Part shown: positions 1 through 8,039 of the stretch, piece by piece
Position numbering within the stretch: the stretch's first letter is position 1
How the letters are laid out: each line of letters opens with the position of its first letter
NCBI GenBank assembly: GCA_902792535.1
Contig: CADAZU010000001.1
Span: forward strand, 1 to 64,000
Reading direction: 5' to 3'
Origin: an uncultured Bacteroidales bacterium
GTDB taxonomy: Bacteria > Bacteroidota > Bacteroidia > Bacteroidales > Paludibacteraceae
Length of the DNA stretch: 64,000 bases
Notes under the pieces: model-generated
What the model saw: only the letters and a program-made list of their open reading frames with translations
Told to the model about the DNA's origin: nothing
Database searches by the model: none
Program-made: the position numbers and the translations under genes

Positions 1-420
1 ATATTCAGCAGTTGCTTCTTTGGTAGCATCTGCGTGAGTCGGCATTGCACCATACTCCAGCGTCTCATGGTCAATCTCCGAGCCATCCTCGTTCAGCCAT
101 GTGATGGTGTAGGTATTCTTCGTAGCGGTAAAGGTTGCTTGGTAGGTTTCGTTGCCCGTTACCAGAGCAATCTCCTTGCCCCAACCGGAGAAGTTGTAGG
201 TGTATTCGGCGGTGGACTCTTTGGTCGCATCTGCGTGAGTCGGCATTACACCATACTCCAGCGTCACGTGGTCAATCTCCGAGCCATCATCGTTCAGCCA
301 AGTGATCGTATAGTGACGCTTGGTAGCGGTGAAGGTTGCGGTATAGGTTGCATCGGCGGTGGCTGCTGCAATCGCCTTATTCCAACCGGCAAAGGTATAG
401 GTGTATTCGGCGGTGGACTC
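1..420 (-). repeat. Tandem InlB B-repeat coding units, period about 201 bp
   Basis: The stretch matching GTATTCGGCGGTGGACTC with the following ACTCACGCAGATGC (minus strand) recurs at about 11-45 and 202-246, with a more diverged copy near 400-440. The period of about 201 bp is 67 codons. The two left units are nearly identical at DNA level, which suggests recent duplication or gene conversion. Confidence 0.7.
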
Positions 421-2835
421 TTTGGTCGGGGTTTCACCGCTAAATGCAGGCATAGCGCCGTTCTGCACTTGCTTAGACTGCAACTCCGTGCCGTCTTCGT
501 TCACGAAACGGATCGTGAAAGCTAATTTAGGATCGCAAGCATAGAAATAATGGTTGTCGGAGAAAGAAATTGCTGCACCTGTAGAGTTGTTCCATTTTCC
601 GATTATTTCGCGACGTAGTTTGGCGTCAGAATCTTCATCATAAGTTTTTTCATTTTTAGAGGTTATACACCATGCATTGTTTATCCATGTGTAATCATTC
701 GAAACCACAAGAATGTTGTTATGATAGCCTTTTTCGTATCGCAAGGCATTCTGCCATCCGTTATTACTATTACTCTGCACAATTTGATCTATTAAGTGCC
801 CCTCTGCATCATAAGTATATAAATATCTATTGAAAGCAGTCCAGCCGTTATTCCAATTGTAAAGTTTTTTCTCCGCAGTCTGTCCCATCTCATTGAAAAC
901 CGTTTCCGTCATTGTGGTGCCCACCCAATTGTTAGTAGTAGAACTCCATGAATTATAAGTGGCAGAGTAGGTTTGTCTACCTTGTTCGTCATATCCGTAC
1001 TCATACCGGAAACTTCCTTTCCATTGGTTTGAAGTCCAGTTATAGCGTTCGTTAAGGAGCAGACGATCCGCCTCATCATAAACAAGCGTCTGCTTATAAG
1101 AAGGAACCCAGGCATTGTTTACCCAAGAGGTATATTTCGCAGCATAGATTTGTTTGCCTGTCGCGGAGAACACCGCCGTATCTTTCTGCACACCGATCCA
1201 CACGGAGTCCGCTCCGCAACGCCATGAGGCATTGAGCGTTTGGCGGATGCCGTCTATTGTTATATCGCTGATGTCCGTACGGGTCATGGAGGTCATTATC
1301 CATTTCTCGCCATTCCATTGAGCTTTATGGGTCATGATATTAGTCCCCGCAGCATTATAGGTATTCATAGTGCGGTTGGAATAAATCCATTCTGTGCCAT
1401 TATTGGTATAGGTCTTAATGGTGTCATTCTGACCTTTGGCGTTGTAATGCCAATCACTTCTGCTGGTACCGACCCATGCATCATTCTGCCATGCGTAGGT
1501 TGCTTCTTGGGTTGTTTTAGAGCCGGTGTATTCCGTAGTGGCACGGCTATAATTCGCCCAAGAGTTGGTTTCGGAGGACCAAGTCTGGGTAATGACTTCT
1601 ATCGGTTTGTTGCCGCTATTGTTGGTGGTCAAAGTCCTATTACCGGATCCCACCCAGGCAGTACCGTTCCAATTATAACGGCAACTCTCTGCGGGACTGC
1701 TTACCTTGTTGTTTACTGTTTTTACATTCTTTACCCATGCATCGTTTGTCCATTTATAGGTAACTGTTTCAACCTTGGTCGATCCCGAGAAAGTATATTC
1801 CTCTTTCTTGGAGCCTTTCTGCACGCCATTGGTATAGGTGTAGTTCTCAATGAGGTTGTTGTTGCCTGCTGCGTCATAGCCGGAGTTCTCTTGAGCCGTA
1901 ACAGCCCAATCGCCATTGGTCCAACTGTAAGTCTCGTGCAGGGTCTGTTTTGAAGACGGACCATTGAACGCCCAGATTTCTTTGGACGATCCTACCCATG
2001 CACCATTGGACCAGGTGTCTTTCTCGTAGTAGGTCTTTTTGCCTGCGGTGTAGGTCCAGATTTCTTTGGACGAGCCCACCCATGCGCCGTTGGCGAGGAA
2101 ACCGTAATACTCGTTGAGAATCGTATTACTGCCATCGTAATCGTAGATACGCTTGTTACCCGCCGTCCACTCCGCGCCGTTATGAGCGGTGTAGTTGATC
2201 TCTTGCATCATCTTGCCTGCGGCATTGTATTCGCGGAGGCGCTGCTGGGAATAGACGAGTTCGCCTGCGGCATTGCGGGTGTAGGTGGTATATTCGATCT
2301 CGCGACCGGCGGCGTCATAGACCCAAGTATCTTGCGTATTCGCCGACCAAGCACCGTTCAGCCAGTCATAGCTGGTATGGACAGTCTCTTTGCCGGAGAC
2401 GAAAGTATGCTCCTCTTTGACGGTTCCTTTCCAGTCATTGGCATCAAAGTCCCATTCGTAGGAAGCGGAAAAAGTGATGTTTCCGTTGGTGCCCGATTCT
2501 TCGCGCGTATTACCGACACGGGAACCATCGGGGTTGATCGTCCAAGTGATGGTGCGGGTGGTATCGCCATACTCATAGACGGAAACGCCGGTGAGGACGG
2601 AGTCCACATCGAAGATCCGCACCGAGTCGATCGGGCAGTTCGCCGCCGCACGTCTCGGAGCCGGATGGCGAGCTATAAACGAGTCCAGGGACATCGGGGC
2701 GACATACCATTCCGGATCCGGATTAAGAACTGTATCGACAGCGACAGAGTCGATATTAGCAACGGGGGCTTCTTCCGCCCACAAGGAAAGGCTGCCGAGC
2801 AGCACTAAAAGTGATATAGATATTATTTTACGCAT
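1..2835 (-). CDS. Secreted repeat protein with C-terminal InlB-type repeats (3' end outside window)
   Basis: The minus-strand frame is open from the ATG at 2835 to the window edge, 945 codons with no stop, so the C-terminus is missing. Residues 1-20 form a signal peptide (MRKIISISLLVLLGSLSLWA). The middle consists of degenerate units of about 30-40 residues with W-x-N-x-A-W and YD-x-x-G-R patterns, like YD-type or Bacteroidales cell-surface repeats. The last about 140 residues are three Listeria-Bacteroides (InlB B) repeats, each containing TITWLN(D/E)DGSEIDH and LEYG(V/A)MPTHADATKE. It is probably exported, with a sorting domain downstream. It lies outside the phage and is host DNA. The exact function is unknown. 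Confidence 0.85.
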   Translation of the reverse strand, partial: MRKIISISLLVLLGSLSLWAEEAPVANIDSVAVDTVLNPDPEWYVAPMSLDSFIARHPAPRRAAANCPIDSVRIFDVDSVLTGVSVYEYGDTTRTITWTINPDGSRVGNTREESGTNGNITFSASYEWDFDANDWKGTVKEEHTFVSGKETVHTSYDWLNGAWSANTQDTWVYDAAGREIEYTTYTRNAAGELVYSQQRLREYNAAGKMMQEINYTAHNGAEWTAGNKRIYDYDGSNTILNEYYGFLANGAWVGSSKEIWTYTAGKKTYYEKDTWSNGAWVGSSKEIWAFNGPSSKQTLHETYSWTNGDWAVTAQENSGYDAAGNNNLIENYTYTNGVQKGSKKEEYTFSGSTKVETVTYKWTNDAWVKNVKTVNNKVSSPAESCRYNWNGTAWVGSGNRTLTTNNSGNKPIEVITQTWSSETNSWANYSRATTEYTGSKTTQEATYAWQNDAWVGTSRSDWHYNAKGQNDTIKTYTNNGTEWIYSNRTMNTYNAAGTNIMTHKAQWNGEKWIMTSMTRTDISDITIDGIRQTLNASWRCGADSVWIGVQKDTAVFSATGKQIYAAKYTSWVNNAWVPSYKQTLVYDEADRLLLNERYNWTSNQWKGSFRYEYGYDEQGRQTYSATYNSWSSTTNNWVGTTMTETVFNEMGQTAEKKLYNWNNGWTAFNRYLYTYDAEGHLIDQIVQSNSNNGWQNALRYEKGYHNNILVVSNDYTWINNAWCITSKNEKTYDEDSDAKLRREIIGKWNNSTGAAISFSDNHYFYACDPKLAFTIRFVNEDGTELQSKQVQNGAMPAFSGETPTKESTAEYTYTFAGWNKAIAAATADATYTATFTATKRHYTITWLNDDGSEIDHVTLEYGVMPTHADATKESTAEYTYNFSGWGKEIALVTGNETYQATFTATKNTYTITWLNEDGSEIDHETLEYGAMPTHADATKEATAEY

Positions 2836-3209
2836 GTTCCTATTTTAGTTTTATTGTTTATAGACAAAAACCTATAAAACCCCTTTGCTGTTTGCAGCCC
2901 TATGGGCTCTTGCGCTCCGGTTCGCTATGACGGCTTGGTATGCAAGCATCCCTGCCGCCCTACCGCCCCGTATCACACTCCTTGCGGAGTACAAACATCA
3001 AAGGACATAAACATAAAAAACATTTTTGCGGTGGAAAGTGGCGGCATAGGTGCGGATGAGTGAAATCCTAAAACAAAATGAAAAAAAAACCGCACCTATG
3101 CACACTACCACTACGTTCAACATGTCAATACATATTATATAAAGAGGAACGCGCGCGTGTGCACACATAGGTGCATAAAAGAAGCGCAGACCTCTCATTG
3201 TTTACTTCA
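2836..3209. other. Intergenic DNA upstream of the secreted protein gene; no gene seen
   Basis: No convincing reading frame occurs here. The stretch contains a 12-bp inverted repeat (listed separately) and a further copy of its core, CATAGGTGCAT, at about 3167-3175. A weak Bacteroidetes-like -7 sequence may lie near 2865 on the minus strand for the gene at 2835, but the match is poor. Confidence 0.4.
3044..3101. repeat. 12-bp perfect inverted repeat with A-rich spacer
   Basis: GCATAGGTGCGG at 3044-3055 is matched by CCGCACCTATGC at 3090-3101 across a 34-bp spacer that ends in nine A's. On the minus strand the second arm is followed by a T-run inside the loop, so this is not a standard terminator. 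It could be an operator or an RNA hairpin. Confidence 0.6.
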
Positions 3210-3484
3210 CAATCAGAGGCCTTCGCATTGCCTTATAACTCAAATAAACAACAGGAAACCTACGCTGATATGACAATCCCGAACAAGTACCAAGTAACAA
3301 AGTACTTAGTACGAGTCAGGGTATGATGCCATACCCCTAGGCATCTATTGCTCACTTTGCCTTGAGTTATAAATCTGAAAGTTGCGAAGTTTCTGATTGC
3401 CAACAACAAAGCGTCAATAAACGCTATTCAATATGTCCGAAAACCCACCTTTAGCACGAGAGACATTCCCTCCAGCGTAAGTTT
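3205..3484 (-). ncRNA. Candidate long rod-like structured RNA (6S-like architecture)
   Basis: Three nested helices pair across about 190 nt on the minus strand: CAATCAGA (3399-3392) with TCTGATTG (3217-3210), CTTCGC (3389-3384) with GCGAAG (3226-3221), and TTATAACTCAA (3372-3362) with TTGAGTTATAA (3243-3233). Inside the rod are two hairpins, GGGTATG/CATACCC (3319-3336) and AAGTAC/GTACTT (3285-3307). A promoter-like TACTTTTG lies just upstream at 3498-3491, and no open frame fits. The nested pairing supports a real RNA. The long closed rod recalls 6S RNA, but identity is not established. The 3' end is uncertain. Confidence 0.55.
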
Positions 3485-3490
3485 TCGGTG

Positions 3491-3498
3491 CAAAAGTA
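3491..3498 (-). promoter_or_regulatory. Bacteroidetes-type -7 box for the structured RNA
   Basis: The minus strand reads TACTTTTG, matching TAnnTTTG, and would start transcription near 3484. The -33 TTTG is not clear; TTGCG lies at roughly the right distance. Confidence 0.45.
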
Positions 3499-3570
3499 CT
3501 ACATTTTTTTTGAATACGCAAGAAAAAAGTTATTTTTTTGAAATTTTTTGATATTTTTTTCATATCGGAG

Positions 3571-3650
3571 TGTTGCGATTATTTTAAGAACATTAGTAGT
3601 GTTGCGATTATTTTAAGAACATTAGTAGTGTTGCGATTATTTTAAGAACA
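3571..3650. repeat. 29-bp direct repeat, 2.75 copies
   Basis: The unit TGTTGCGATTATTTTAAGAAC plus ATTAGTAG repeats head to tail starting at 3571, 3600 and 3629; the third copy is truncated after AAGAACA. The copies are identical. They lie between the structured RNA promoter and the terminators next to the tRNA-like fragment. The units have no spacers, so this is not a CRISPR array. Confidence 0.85.
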
Positions 3651-3665
3651 AAAACAAAGATAAAA

Positions 3666-3682
3666 GTCGGATACTATCCGAC
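3666..3682 (-). terminator. Rho-independent terminator-like hairpin
   Basis: GTCGGAT and ATCCGAC form a 7-bp perfect stem with a 3-nt loop. On the minus strand it is followed by TTTTATC. It is the second hairpin downstream of the tRNA-like fragment. Confidence 0.5.
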
Positions 3683-3711
3683 GAAATGGACGAAGCATAA
3701 GGGGGAATAAG

Positions 3712-3740
3712 AAAAAGGACACCCGATTGGATGTCCTTTG
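3712..3740 (-). terminator. Terminator downstream of the tRNA-like fragment
   Basis: On the minus strand, AAAGGACA and TGTCCTTT form an 8-bp stem around CCAATCGGG, followed by TTTCTTATTC. It directly follows the tRNA 3' end, as expected for the ancestral tRNA transcription unit. Confidence 0.65.
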
Positions 3741-3799
3741 TGTCCCCCGAGGGACTCGAACCCTCGACCCACTGATTAAGAGTCAGTTCCATAGGGGAC
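3741..3799 (-). pseudogene. tRNA-Lys(CTT)-like fragment without D-arm; probable attachment site
   Basis: The minus strand has a canonical anticodon arm (stem ACTGA/TCAGT, loop CTCTTAA, anticodon CTT), variable loop, T-arm (GAGGG-TTCGAGT-CCCTC), acceptor 3' strand GGGGGAC and discriminator A. The 5' side lacks a D-arm: only ATGGA separates a GTCCCCT, which can pair with the acceptor strand, from the anticodon stem. The 3' half of a tRNA next to host DNA, with phage genes beginning immediately, is what integration at a tRNA 3' end leaves behind. The intact tRNA would then be at the right end, beyond the window. It is unlikely to be a functional tRNA. Confidence 0.65.
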
Positions 3800-3877
3800 G
3801 TAAACCGCTGTGAACAAATAAGTTATACAATGTCAATTAAATTTGTGCAAAGTTTTCGGGAAAAAGTTACACATCAC

Positions 3878-3901
3878 GCCTGCTCACCAGCGGGCTTTTT
3901 T
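3878..3901 (+). terminator. Rightward terminator hairpin near the phage left end
   Basis: GCCTGCT and AGCGGGC form a 7-bp stem (one G-T) around CACC, followed by TTTTTT. It points right, although the next gene is leftward. In the circular excised form it could stop transcripts entering from the phage right end; that use is inferred. Confidence 0.6.
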
Positions 3902-3947
3902 ATGCTCCCAACTTTGTCTATCTGACTGCTTTTCAGCCGCCGGAGTA

Positions 3948-4619
3948 TTACTCAAGTCTTATCGCGCCGACCACGATTGAGAGCGACCGTATCTCTTCTT
4001 TCGGAAGACGGAACGGCGGGTAGTTCTCGTTGTCCGATTTGCAGAGTACCAAGTCGGGTTCGCCGTCAATCTCAAAGAGCCGCTTTACCATCATGCCTTG
4101 CTGACTGTCTATGACATAAATCTTTCCCCATTGGAGGAAAGTTATCTCACGGATACGCCTGCACGCAAGGATATCGCCGGAGGAATACTTTGGGTACATT
4201 GACGAGCCGCTGACCCGGATTAGAAACTCGGCATTAACGGCAAAGAAATCGGGAACGCTGTACTGCGGACATTCTGCCAACGTCACGCCCGCCTCGTCCA
4301 GTCCGTTGTAACCTGCAACGGCTGCAATCGGCACGAGCGGGAGCGTTGCCGTGTTTTGCTGCGGTTCTGCGTCCTCTTCTGCCTTCGGATTAACATTGAG
4401 CATTTCGCCTTCACCAGTCATTAGCCAAGCAACATTTAATTGCGGATAATTGCGCGCGATGTTCTCAACTTTGTCTTGCGCAAGCGATTTGCGCATGTTT
4501 GCAACGGTAGCGTTCGACATGCCACACTGACGCTCAAAAGCAGACACAGGAATACCTAAATGATAGATGAACTTTTGCAGTCGCCCGCGCACGGTACTTT
4601 CATCAAATTCTCTACTCAT
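3948..4619 (-). CDS. LexA/CI-like phage repressor (HTH + S24 peptidase)
   Basis: This 223-aa protein is the probable lysogeny repressor. The N-terminal about 70 residues form an XRE-like helix-turn-helix (SAFERQCGMSNATVANMRKS region). Residues about 95-220 match the S24/LexA autoprotease fold, with catalytic Ser140 in SGSSM, Lys179 in MVKR, and a likely Ala102-Gly103 cleavage site. This architecture normally self-cleaves with RecA during DNA damage, so SOS-triggered induction is expected. It is divergent from the early operon and sits next to the attachment site, as usual for temperate phages. Confidence 0.9.
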   Translation of the reverse strand: MSREFDESTVRGRLQKFIYHLGIPVSAFERQCGMSNATVANMRKSLAQDKVENIARNYPQLNVAWLMTGEGEMLNVNPKAEEDAEPQQNTATLPLVPIAAVAGYNGLDEAGVTLAECPQYSVPDFFAVNAEFLIRVSGSSMYPKYSSGDILACRRIREITFLQWGKIYVIDSQQGMMVKRLFEIDGEPDLVLCKSDNENYPPFRLPKEEIRSLSIVVGAIRLE

Positions 4620-4996
4620 TTCTACATTGTGCTAAAAGTGATACATTGTTTTATATTATAAGGTACGCGCTACACGCGCACGCCCACGTAGCAACAAATT
4701 CTGTCTTTTCGTTAAAAATATGCTCAAAAACATATTTTAGCGTAATACCCTTATTTTTAGCGCAATTTAGAGCGATTTTATAGCGTATTTTGAAGAAAAA
4801 TGAAAAAATTTTCAAAAAAATGCTCTAAAAATTTGCATATATCGCAAAAAAGTTGTACCTTTGCACTCGATTTTAGAATGTAACTAAAAACACGCTCTAA
4901 AATTACACACTTTCGCGCTATAAAAAAGTGCGCAAAGTTACAAAAAAAAATTGATATATGCAAATAAAAGTATAACTTTTTTAATAAAACCCTCTT
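4620..4996. promoter_or_regulatory. Repressor/early-operon divergent control region
   Basis: This 377-bp AT-rich gap has no gene. A rightward promoter has TTTG at 4832-4835 and TACCTTTG at 4856-4863 (20-bp spacing). Related short elements surround it: TTTAGAGCG (4766-4774), TGCTCTAAAA (4821-4830) and CGCTCTAAAA (4893-4902), with TTTAGCG variants near 4736 and 4756. They are candidate operator half-sites for the repressor. The transcript start can also fold ATTTTAGA (4870-4877) with TCTAAAAT (4896-4903). No clear leftward -7 box was found. Confidence 0.65.
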
Positions 4997-5221
4997 ATGA
5001 AAAAGAATTTTGCAAAGTTTATCGCTCAACTGGCAACGGTTAGCATCATTGCAACAATCGGCATTTTGGCACTTTGTTCAGAGCCTACAGCCGAGGCTGA
5101 TTTTCTCAAGACCTTTATCGCGCAAGTAGCCATCGCAGCAGTATGTTTTACTGTTACGTATCTGCTCGGTCGTAAATGGCAAATCAACCGCAAAATGACC
5201 TTTACCGGGCTTTTTCAATAG
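4997..5221 (+). CDS. Small two-helix membrane protein
   Basis: This 74-aa protein is the first gene of the early operon. Two hydrophobic segments are visible, about residues 10-29 (QLATVSIIATIGILAL) and 43-60 (VAIAAVCFTVTYLLG), followed by a basic tail. The family is not recognised. Small membrane proteins next to repressors often act in superinfection exclusion or immunity; that role is only inferred from position. Confidence 0.6.
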   Translation: MKKNFAKFIAQLATVSIIATIGILALCSEPTAEADFLKTFIAQVAIAAVCFTVTYLLGRKWQINRKMTFTGLFQ

Positions 5222-5255
5222 TCCAAAGTAATCAACCCTCTAAATTACCCTCATC

Positions 5256-5453
5256 ATGGCAAATTTAGCACCCCTCTTCACGTACAACAATGTACAAGAA
5301 TGTGAAAACACTCTTAACCTTGCATATGCTATCCGCGAGGTTCTGACATCTGCACAGTTCAAAGAAGATGCCCGCGTTCGCGCTGGTATCGTTCTTAAAT
5401 CTCTCAACAAAGAAATCGAGACCGCCGAGGCATACTGGGCGGCTCGCAACTGA
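5256..5453 (+). CDS. Hypothetical early protein
   Basis: 65 aa, predicted mainly helical, with no membrane segment and no motif recognised. It starts MANLAPLF after an A-rich leader without Shine-Dalgarno sequence, and sits in the rightward early operon 34 bp after the membrane protein gene. Confidence 0.6.
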   Translation: MANLAPLFTYNNVQECENTLNLAYAIREVLTSAQFKEDARVRAGIVLKSLNKEIETAEAYWAARN

Positions 5454-5520
5454 TACACCCGCTGCGCTATCGGCATGACGGGCACACTCCTATTTTAACA
5501 ATGATTAAAACAATGTAACA

Positions 5521-5922
5521 ATGGCAGCACGAATTATTATAAAAGCATTTCGCACGCAGCGAGACAGTCTGCATGAGTACGGCGAGAATGACACGCTGGG
5601 CTATCGAGCAGAACCCGAATTTTGCTATGTTGGTATGCCGGACTACGCAAGGGGCAAAAAGCACTTCGGCAAAGGGCTGACACCGTGGGATGCCGTGATG
5701 CAATTAGCCCGCTATCTCCCGAGAGACCTGCGTGAGCAACTGCAAGCCCGAAATGAGAGCGAGATATATGTGCGCCCGGACACACATTTTCCGAGTGACC
5801 GCATATTAGAAATGGACGGGCACGTACCCGACAAAGCCGAATGGCTGCGGCAAAGACAGTACTTTAACACCTTTGGTAGTCTGTACTACTACTTTAAGGC
5901 TCAAGACGAAAAATCACTATAA
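5521..5922 (+). CDS. Hypothetical early protein
   Basis: 133 aa, soluble and aromatic-rich, with no recognised domain. The start ATG follows ACAATGTAACA, the same AACAATG-type leader seen at other genes of this phage. It may belong with the next gene, 27 bp downstream. Confidence 0.6.
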   Translation: MAARIIIKAFRTQRDSLHEYGENDTLGYRAEPEFCYVGMPDYARGKKHFGKGLTPWDAVMQLARYLPRDLREQLQARNESEIYVRPDTHFPSDRILEMDGHVPDKAEWLRQRQYFNTFGSLYYYFKAQDEKSL

Positions 5923-5949
5923 TGTATAACTCTTAAAATTAACAATGTT

Positions 5950-7143
5950 ATGGCAGAAAACAACCCTCAACTGTTGCAACTCATCGCCGATGTGTCAAAC
6001 CGACACAATAGCAAGGTGAACGAGATGCACACCGTGGTAGCACACCTGCACACGGTAAACGATGAAATTAAGTTCCTTGACCACATGCGCAAAGAACTGC
6101 TCAAGCAGGCTGGTTTGAAAGAGAGTGACCTGCACGCAATCGTCATCGAGTTAGGTGACTTGGGTCACAAGCCGGGTGACGCGGCGCAAGCCGCAGCAAC
6201 CGAAGAAGAGAAAAACGGCATCAAACTCCGTAGCGGTCTCATCACGGTCTTCGACAAATCGGGCAAACGCTCATTTGCAACGCCCGAAGACTATCGCGAC
6301 GGCAAGTACCCTTTGAGCGACTACACGCCCGAGGCAATCGTGGTACGCCGCAAGAATGACGGCGAGTGGATGGAAATCTCCCTTGTGAACATGAGTTGCA
6401 AGAACCCCGAGACGGGTGTTGCAAGTAATGACAGCGAATGGCGTATGCCTTTCGGCGGTTACGGCGAGCACGTAGATGGTCTGACAAAGTACGGTGAAAG
6501 TGACCGTGCGCAAATACTGGTTAGTCGCAGCGGTAACGCAAGCGGCAGCAGCAATTACGGCTATGTAGCAAGTAGCAAGTTTGCAGACGGCGATGGTGAC
6601 AAATCGACCGAAGACGCGTCCAAGCGTTACTATTTCGACGACGAAGACCATTACCTCCCGCTTTCTCGCCTTGCAGATGGCAAGCCGAACCCGTTATTTG
6701 GCAAGGGTGAAAACGCGCCCTCGTTCTTGGCTGACGGCGTGAACTTTGAGAATAACATGAAGGCTATTCTTGAAAAGGCTACGTATCAAGCAGATTGGCG
6801 CACAGCAGCCGAAATCACCTGCAACGCAGAGAAGGGCAACTATCCGGCGGCAGAGTGTTGTGCGCGCTTTAAGACTGCGCACTATGATGACTGGGGGCTA
6901 CCTACGGCTGAAGACTGGGCTATCGCCTTTGAGGACTTTGCCGAGGTGCAAGAAGGACTGAAGGCAGTGCAGGCTATCAACCCGAACCTTGCAGTTCCGT
7001 TGCATGGCGGCCACAATTATCTCTCGTCCAGTGAGTACGATAGTTACGGTGTGTACTGCGTGCCCACGGGCAATGGCTGCGTGTACGATATAAGTAAGGA
7101 CTTCCCGAGGCTCGTCCGGGCGTTCCGTCTCCTCCGCATTTAA
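5950..7143 (+). CDS. Protein with C-terminal DUF1566-like / C-type-lectin fold
   Basis: 397 aa. Residues 1-60 look helical. The C-terminal about 130 residues carry the DUF1566/formylglycine-generating-enzyme-like pattern: DDWGLPTAEDW (about 312-322), YLSSSEYDSYGVY, then VRAFRLLRI at the very end. This C-type-lectin fold is the one used by targets of diversity-generating retroelements, with the variable segment just before the terminal VRxFR. No reverse transcriptase or template repeat is visible in this window, so diversification is not shown. The position among early genes rather than tail genes is unusual; it could bind a ligand or modify the cell surface. Confidence 0.65.
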   Translation: MAENNPQLLQLIADVSNRHNSKVNEMHTVVAHLHTVNDEIKFLDHMRKELLKQAGLKESDLHAIVIELGDLGHKPGDAAQAAATEEEKNGIKLRSGLITVFDKSGKRSFATPEDYRDGKYPLSDYTPEAIVVRRKNDGEWMEISLVNMSCKNPETGVASNDSEWRMPFGGYGEHVDGLTKYGESDRAQILVSRSGNASGSSNYGYVASSKFADGDGDKSTEDASKRYYFDDEDHYLPLSRLADGKPNPLFGKGENAPSFLADGVNFENNMKAILEKATYQADWRTAAEITCNAEKGNYPAAECCARFKTAHYDDWGLPTAEDWAIAFEDFAEVQEGLKAVQAINPNLAVPLHGGHNYLSSSEYDSYGVYCVPTGNGCVYDISKDFPRLVRAFRLLRI

Positions 7144-7163
7144 TTGCGCTTTAACCTTAATAT

Positions 7164-7190
7164 CCCGCGCATCGTCTGTACGAGCGCGGG
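7164..7190 (+). promoter_or_regulatory. Strong hairpin between the lectin-like and ERF genes
   Basis: CCCGCGC (7164-7170) pairs with GCGCGGG (7184-7190), and inside it TCGT pairs with ACGA. No T-run follows, so it is more likely an mRNA processing or stabilising element or attenuator than a terminator. Confidence 0.55.
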
Positions 7191-7241
7191 GTATGAGGAC
7201 AAAAACATATCACAATGTATCACGTTAAAATGTAGAAAACA

Positions 7242-8018
7242 ATGAAAAGGTTAATCACAATTCAGCAAGGACTTCGCGTGACGAAGGACAAAAGCGGCGA
7301 CGGTGGACGATTCAAATTCCGCTCCGCAGAAGACATCTTTGAAAAAGCAAAGCCGTTCTTGAAAGAGACAGATACGGCGGTAATTGTAACCGACGAACTG
7401 ACAGAAGTAGGCGGCAGAGTAGCCATCAAAGCGACGGCGAGCCTAATAGGCGAAAACGGCGTAATCGCAAGCGCAAGTGGATGGGCGTGTCTTGACAGTC
7501 ATATCGTCTCGGGCGTAGATAGAAGCGGACAGCCTTACGAGAAGCGCACGATGAGCAACGAGCAATGCACCGGGTCTGCATCGTCCTACGCACGCAAGTA
7601 CGCTCTATGCGGTTTGTTTGCAATCGACAACGATGAGAACGACCCCGACCAGCCGAATATCCAAATCGACAACACGCAGCCCGCACAGCAGCCGCAACCG
7701 CAGAAACCCGCTGCACAGCCGAAGGCGAAAGCACCGCAAGCGAAACAACCTGCACAGCCGCAGCAGCAGACAAAGGCGGCGAAAGGTGAGACAACAGCCG
7801 CTCCGCAGCAGCCCGCAGAAGAGCCGTTGAATCATGAAGAGATAGCCGCGTACATGTCTATTTGCGCAGATATTGATGCAAGCGATAGCATCGAGCAAAT
7901 CAAAGCCAATGCGGCGCGCGCAAAGGGTACACGTTACGCGAAAAAAGCGAACGCGCACGCGGTTAAAGTTGCAACAGAGAAAGGCTGGTATAATCCGGCA
8001 GAGCAGGCAAAGAAATAA
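7242..8018 (+). CDS. ERF-family single-strand annealing protein
   Basis: 258 aa. Residues 1-135 match the ERF recombinase family, with the signature STGxxSSYARKYALCGLFAID in the form GSASSYARKYALCGLF near residues 110-125. ERF proteins anneal complementary single strands for phage recombination and genome circularisation. A Gln/Pro/Ala/Lys-rich linker (about 145-195) joins a short helical C-terminal region. It is followed by NinB and an SSB-like protein, a typical recombination cassette. Confidence 0.88.
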   Translation: MKRLITIQQGLRVTKDKSGDGGRFKFRSAEDIFEKAKPFLKETDTAVIVTDELTEVGGRVAIKATASLIGENGVIASASGWACLDSHIVSGVDRSGQPYEKRTMSNEQCTGSASSYARKYALCGLFAIDNDENDPDQPNIQIDNTQPAQQPQPQKPAAQPKAKAPQAKQPAQPQQQTKAAKGETTAAPQQPAEEPLNHEEIAAYMSICADIDASDSIEQIKANAARAKGTRYAKKANAHAVKVATEKGWYNPAEQAKK

Positions 8019-8039
8019 TCACTCCTAAATAATTCAGCA

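Noticed and set aside
3571..3650. Possible CRISPR array
   Set aside because: The repeats are contiguous without spacers and no cas gene is present. The 22-bp phased leaders were also considered and lack unique spacers of CRISPR size.
5950..7143. Complete diversity-generating retroelement
   Set aside because: No reverse transcriptase, accessory gene or template repeat was found in the window; only the lectin-like target fold is supported.
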